From assembly GCF_900100395.1 (NCBI RefSeq), contig NZ_FNFB01000012.1, forward strand, positions 62,001 through 126,000: DNA of 64,000 nucleotides. Direction: 5' to 3'. The notes under the pieces are model-generated. The model did not search any database, was not told the DNA's origin, and saw nothing but the letters and a program-made list of their open reading frames with translations. Position 1 is the first letter of the stretch. Each line of letters opens with the position of its first letter. Position numbers and translations under genes: made by a program. This document shows, piece after piece, positions 60,394 through 64,000 of this stretch. The DNA comes from Nonomuraea maritima (GTDB taxonomy: Bacteria > Actinomycetota > Actinomycetes > Streptosporangiales > Streptosporangiaceae).

Positions 60394-61674
60394 TCATCGG
60401 CCCAGCACCGCGTCGAGGTAGGCGTTGCCGAACAGGCGGCCGGGGTCGAGACGGTCGCGCAGGGCGAGGAAGTCGGCGAAGCGGGGATAGACGCCGGCCA
60501 GGTACGCGGCGTCGCGCGTGTGCAGCTTGCCCCAGTGGGGGCGGCCGTCCAGCCGGGTCATGATCTCTTCGACGCCCGCGAAGTACGCGGGGTGCGGCGT
60601 CGGCCGGTAGACGTGACAGGCGATGTACGCCGATGGGCGTCCGTAGGCGGTGGACAGCCAGGCGTCGCTGGGTGGCGTCACCCGCACCTCCACCGGGAAG
60701 CTGATCTTCCAGTCCATCCGGTCGACCAGGTCGCGGGTCTCGCGCAGGGCCTGGGCCAGCCGCTCGCGCGGCACCGCGTACTCCATCTCCAGGAAGCGCA
60801 CGTCGCGGCGGGAGGTGAAGACCTTGTGGGACGCGTCCACGCACGCGGAGTCGCTCAGCGTGGCGGCGGCGACGGCGTTGATGCGGGGGATCATGGCGGG
60901 CACGCGGGCGCCGAGCGCGCAGGTGGCGCCGAGGGCGATGTTCTCCAGCAGTACGGTGTCGCGCCAGCTCGCGAACGCCCCTGGCGGGCGCGCCGGGCCG
61001 GGGTGCCGGTCGTTGGTCTTGACCAGGCAGGCGTCGGTGTGCGGCAGCCAGAAGAAGTCGAGGTGCTCGTGGGTGGAGGTCAGCTCGTCGAGGGAGCCGA
61101 GGATCTCGCCGATCGCCATCGTGCGGCGCCGGTGGTGCAGCAGGAACGCGGGTTCCACGCGGAACGTCACGGCGGTCAGGACGCCCAGCGCGCCCAGGCC
61201 CACCCGGACGGCGTCGAACAGTTCGTCGCCAGGCGCGGCGGTGACCACCGAGCCGTCGGCGAGGACCAGCTCCACCTCGGTCACCTGGTCGGCGAGGCCG
61301 CCGCTGTCGCGTCCTGTGCCGTGGGTGCCGGTCTGGATCGCGCCGGCGACCGTCTGCTCGGTGATGTCGCCCATGTTGGTCAGGGCCTGGCCGCGCGCGG
61401 CGAGCAGGTCGTTCAGCACGCGTAAGCGGGTGCCGGCCAGGGCGGTGACGTGGTCGCCGCCGTGCGAGCGGACGCCCGTGAGCGCGTCGGGGCGGAGCAT
61501 GATGCCGTCGGTGAGGGCCACCCCGGTGAAGGAGTGGCCCGCACCGACCATGCGGACCCGCCGCCCGGAGGCGGCGGCGTCGCGCACGGCGCGCACGACG
61601 TCGGCGACGGACGCCGGCGTGCGCACCTCGGAGGGAAGGCCCGACTGGTTGCGCGCCCAGTTGGTGAACGCCAC
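60394..61674 (-). CDS. FAD-linked oxidase, D-arabinono-1,4-lactone oxidase/L-gulonolactone oxidase family
   Basis: 426 aa from GTG 61674, with GGAG 6 nt upstream; GTG 61680 is in frame but too close to it. N-terminal VAO/PCMH FAD domain: VRMVGAGHSFTGVALTDGIML (His flavinylation context), GTHGTGRDSGGLADQVTEVELVLADGS, RVGLGALGVLTAVTFRVEPAF. C-terminal ALO domain with the typical HWGKLHT and YPRFADFLALRDRLDPGRLFGN. Oxidises a sugar-lactone or alditol using O2 or a quinone. Substrate undetermined; no neighbour suggests one. Confidence 0.92.
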   Translation of the reverse strand: MAFTNWARNQSGLPSEVRTPASVADVVRAVRDAAASGRRVRMVGAGHSFTGVALTDGIMLRPDALTGVRSHGGDHVTALAGTRLRVLNDLLAARGQALTNMGDITEQTVAGAIQTGTHGTGRDSGGLADQVTEVELVLADGSVVTAAPGDELFDAVRVGLGALGVLTAVTFRVEPAFLLHHRRRTMAIGEILGSLDELTSTHEHLDFFWLPHTDACLVKTNDRHPGPARPPGAFASWRDTVLLENIALGATCALGARVPAMIPRINAVAAATLSDSACVDASHKVFTSRRDVRFLEMEYAVPRERLAQALRETRDLVDRMDWKISFPVEVRVTPPSDAWLSTAYGRPSAYIACHVYRPTPHPAYFAGVEEIMTRLDGRPHWGKLHTRDAAYLAGVYPRFADFLALRDRLDPGRLFGNAYLDAVLGR

Positions 61675-61715
61675 GGGCACCTCCAGAAGATCGTTCGGTC
61701 AGAGCCGAACGATAC

Positions 61716-62441
61716 TCACTGCTCCCAGCCCTGCGGGAGGGGGAAGGCGTCCCCGGGCTCCAGCTTCTCTTCCTTGATCACGTCGGAGACCGTCACGAGG
61801 TGGTAGCCCTTGTGCTGCAGTGTCTTGATGAGCGAGGGCATCCCGTCGACGGTCTGCTTGACCCAGTCGTGCATGAGGATGATGGCGTTCGGCTTGGCGA
61901 CCGCCAGCGTCTGCTTCTGGATGGCCTCGACGTTCTTGGAGGCCCAGTCCTCGGAGCCGGCGGTCCAGAGGATCTGCGGCATGCCGAACTGCTCGGCGAT
62001 CTCCGAGACCCGGACGTCGGTCATGCCGTACGGCGGGCGCAGCAGCTTCGGCTCGACGCCGGCCGCCTTCTTCACCGCGTCCTGGGTCTGCTGGATCTCG
62101 GCCTTGATCGTGGCTTCTGAGCTCTTGGTGAAGTCGGGGTGGCGGTAGCTGTGGTTACCGAGTTCGTGGCCCTCGGCGACCATGCGCTTGACGTACTGCG
62201 GGCGGCTCTTCGCGTACTGGCCCTCGAGGAAGAACGTCGCCTTGGCGTCGTACTTCTTGAGCGTGTCGAGCAGCGTGCCTGCGTACTGGCCGGGACCGTC
62301 GTCGAAGGTCAGGGCGATGCACTTGACCGCGCTGCAGTCGACCGGAGCCTTCTTGGGAGAGGTCTGCGCGAAGGCCGGCGCCGGTGCAATTGTTACGCAA
62401 ACAGCCGCAATGGCGAGCAATGAACTGATTTGTCGGGACAT
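61716..62441 (-). CDS. Secreted polysaccharide deacetylase (NodB domain)
   Basis: 241 aa. Signal peptide MSRQISSLLAIAAVCVTIAPAPAFA. NodB motifs in order: TFDDGP (catalytic base Asp and metal Asp), HSYRHP (metal histidines), RPPYG, DW in SEDWAS, and ILMHD (His general acid). CSAVKC may form a disulfide. Removes N- or O-acetyl groups from peptidoglycan, chitin or xylan-type polymers outside the cell. Length is close to the bare domain, so no extra binding module. Monocistronic by spacing. Confidence 0.92.
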   Translation of the reverse strand: MSRQISSLLAIAAVCVTIAPAPAFAQTSPKKAPVDCSAVKCIALTFDDGPGQYAGTLLDTLKKYDAKATFFLEGQYAKSRPQYVKRMVAEGHELGNHSYRHPDFTKSSEATIKAEIQQTQDAVKKAAGVEPKLLRPPYGMTDVRVSEIAEQFGMPQILWTAGSEDWASKNVEAIQKQTLAVAKPNAIILMHDWVKQTVDGMPSLIKTLQHKGYHLVTVSDVIKEEKLEPGDAFPLPQGWEQ

Positions 62442-62495
62442 AACTGTTGCTTCCGGTGTTGTGGGTGTTGCGTGGGATGTCCCGACGGTAGCGGA

Positions 62496-63698
62496 TCAAC
62501 CCTTCGCCGGCGTGGAAGCGTCAGGAAGTCTCAGCAAACTCGAACCTCCGACGCCCACGACCATCGCGAGGAGCGCCGCGCCCAGGGCGAAGCCGTACGC
62601 GTCCGACGCGCCGACCGTCTCCGTGAGCCGTCCGCCCGCCCACGCGCCGAGCGCCACGCCGAACCCGATCGCCGTCGAGATCCACGCCATGCCCTCGGTG
62701 AGCAGCGACGAGGGAACCAGTCGTTCGGTGATGGAGAAGCCGGTGATGAGCGTGGGGGAGATGGCGAAACCGGCGAGGAACAGCGCGACCGCCATGACCC
62801 GCAGGTCGCCGATGAAGGCGATCGGCGACAGCCCCACCGCGAACACGCCGAGCGCGCGGACGAACCGGCCGCGCAGCGACAGCCGCCAGTGCCGCGAGCC
62901 GAACCACAGCCCCGACACCATCGACCCACCCGCGAACGCCGCCAGCAGGAAGCCGGCGGCCGACTTCGCGCCCTCGTCCTCGGCGAAGGCCACGGTGATG
63001 AGGTCGACCGACCCGAACACCGCGCCGAGCGCCAGGTAGACGCCCGACAGCAGCGCGATGCCGGGGATGAGGATGGGGCTGCCGGAGTGCGTCCTGCTCT
63101 CCTGGACGGGCGGCTGCGTGCGCCGCTGCGCCGCGAGCGCCAGCGAGCCGATGAACATCGAGATCGTGGCCACGGCCAGCCCCGCGTACGGGTTGACGCC
63201 GGTGGCCAGCACCGTGACCAGCGCGGGGCCGGTGACGAAGATGACCTCGTCGATCACCGACTCGAACGCGAAGGCGGTGTGCAGCTTGGCCGAGCCGGCG
63301 TACAGGTGCGACCAGCGGGCGCGCACCATCGAGCCGATCGACAGCGAGGTGGCCCCGACCACGAGACCGGAGGCGTACAGCGTCCAGCCGGGCAGCCCGA
63401 GCCCGGCACAGAGCATGAGGGCGGCCATCGACAGCGCGTTGAGCACGGCGAACGGCGGGATCACGCGGCCCTGCCCGAAGCGGTCCACGAGCCTGCCGGA
63501 GAGCGGGGCGGCGATGGAGAAGGCGATGTTGGTGACGGCGGCGACCGCGCCCGCGGTGGCGTACGAACCGGTCAGCGTGGAGATGAGCAGGATGATCCCG
63601 ATGCCCTGCATGGACATCGGCATCCGGCCGAAGAAACCGGCCAGGACGAATCCTTTGGTGCCGGGCCCGTCGAACAATCCCCGGTAAGGCCCGACCAC
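62496..63698 (-). CDS. Major facilitator superfamily transporter
   Basis: 400 aa from GTG 63698, with AGGAGG 7 nt upstream. Twelve TM segments; FFGRMPMSMQGIGIILLIS starts TM1, the loop between TM2 and TM3 reads SGRLVDRFGQGRVIPPF, which is a MFS motif A variant, and the C-terminal half has ERLVPSSLLTEGMAW and LGAWAGGRLTETVGA. Similar proteins are annotated as MFS efflux pumps (drug export). Divergent from the gene at the window end. Confidence 0.9.
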   Translation of the reverse strand: MVGPYRGLFDGPGTKGFVLAGFFGRMPMSMQGIGIILLISTLTGSYATAGAVAAVTNIAFSIAAPLSGRLVDRFGQGRVIPPFAVLNALSMAALMLCAGLGLPGWTLYASGLVVGATSLSIGSMVRARWSHLYAGSAKLHTAFAFESVIDEVIFVTGPALVTVLATGVNPYAGLAVATISMFIGSLALAAQRRTQPPVQESRTHSGSPILIPGIALLSGVYLALGAVFGSVDLITVAFAEDEGAKSAAGFLLAAFAGGSMVSGLWFGSRHWRLSLRGRFVRALGVFAVGLSPIAFIGDLRVMAVALFLAGFAISPTLITGFSITERLVPSSLLTEGMAWISTAIGFGVALGAWAGGRLTETVGASDAYGFALGAALLAMVVGVGGSSLLRLPDASTPAKG

Positions 63699-63783
63699 CC
63701 AGGCTCCTCCTTACATCCGCGACCTAAACCATTGCGCACCGTATGTCCGTAAGGCAAGTGCTTTGATGGGGTCGTGCGTTAAC

Positions 63784-64000
63784 GTGTCCCGAGTGTCCGG
63801 TCTTCCCGCGTTCCGTACGGTCATGCTGCTGGTCACCGCCGTACTCACGGTCACGACGGCGGCCGGAGGAGTGGTTCTGCTCCTGAGCGACGGCATGGTG
63901 AACACGGGCCGCGTCGACACGGCCCAGGAGAGCGTGCGCAGGCAGCCCCGCGCCCAGCAGACCGCCTCGTCCGGGCTGGACCGGATCACGCCCACCGCCC
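63784..64000 (+). CDS. N-terminal part of an unidentified exported or membrane protein (3' cut by window)
   Basis: Open from GTG 63784 to the window end with no stop. It reads SRVSGLPAFRTVMLLVTAVLTVTTAAGGVVLL, a basic N-terminus plus one hydrophobic helix (signal or anchor), then LSDGMVNTGRVDTAQESVRRQ and a Gln/Pro-rich segment. No domain is visible yet. Not assigned to a family. Confidence 0.55.
   Translation, partial: MSRVSGLPAFRTVMLLVTAVLTVTTAAGGVVLLLSDGMVNTGRVDTAQESVRRQPRAQQTASSGLDRITPTA

Overview
This window is high-GC DNA (about 70 percent G+C) with GTG/ATG starts, frequent 4-bp GTGA/ATGA stop-start overlaps and actinobacterial marker genes: a SepH septation protein, a bifunctional RNase H/phosphatase, an SSI-type protease inhibitor, class I terpene synthase, PAC2-family and bPH2 proteins. 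It is most likely a filamentous actinomycete chromosome; Streptosporangiales is a reasonable guess, but that rank is inference. I read about 60 protein genes, one RNase P RNA, one insertion-sequence end and a few degraded genes. No rRNA, tRNA or CRISPR array was recognised.

Layout. 1-0.5 kb: right end of an IS200/IS605-type element (TnpB C-terminus plus terminal hairpin). 0.5-7 kb: tyrosine phosphatase, Gfo/Idh oxidoreductase, PAC2 protein, ankyrin protein, a complete class I sesquiterpene-type cyclase and a convergent AfsR-like NB-ARC/TPR protein without a visible DNA-binding domain. 7-10.2 kb: a 41-aa protein coupled to a GNAT, then glycerol facilitator and glycerol kinase (glpF-glpK). 10.2-12.3 kb: accessory stretch with 40-bp tandem repeats, a DUF4241-like gene and a GNAT with an internal deletion. 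12.3-16 kb: ABC permease plus an unusual hydrolase-TM-ABC ATPase fusion. 16-24 kb: SnoaL-like protein, cytochrome P450, GNAT, a His-containing membrane protein beside copC-copD, methyltransferase, TetR, sensor kinase. 24-28 kb: operon of two acyl-CoA dehydrogenases and an acyl-CoA ligase, facing a WYL regulator. 28-33 kb: Nramp-like transporter, SSI-like inhibitor, M20 and M19 peptidases.

33-37 kb is conserved housekeeping: Nif3-like protein, coiled-coil zinc-ribbon protein, RNase H/phosphatase and rnpB, followed by a truncated tyrosine integrase lying against the 3' end of rnpB. 37-44.5 kb: Tat-exported PhoX/DUF839 protein, several hypotheticals, a DUF218 protein, and an ABC exporter divergent from a NarL-type two-component system. 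44.5-48.8 kb: acetoacetate-decarboxylase-like enzyme and a membrane protein divergent from a TetR with two matching operators, a 46-aa membrane protein and a Rieske oxygenase. 49-64 kb: SulP-carbonic anhydrase fusion, a Pro-rich membrane-anchored protein, a YbhB-type lipoprotein, a bPH2 pair, a greatly enlarged SepH, a degenerate subtilase, an FAD-linked sugar-lactone-type oxidase, a polysaccharide deacetylase, an MFS transporter and the start of an unidentified secreted or membrane protein.

No obvious new multi-gene defence or biosynthetic system was seen. The most unusual items are single proteins: the enlarged SepH with seven exact 10-residue repeats, the extracytoplasmic hydrolase fused to an ABC ATPase, the SSI-like inhibitor with a duplicated His/Arg-rich insert, the subtilase that has lost its oxyanion segment, and the integrase remnant at rnpB.
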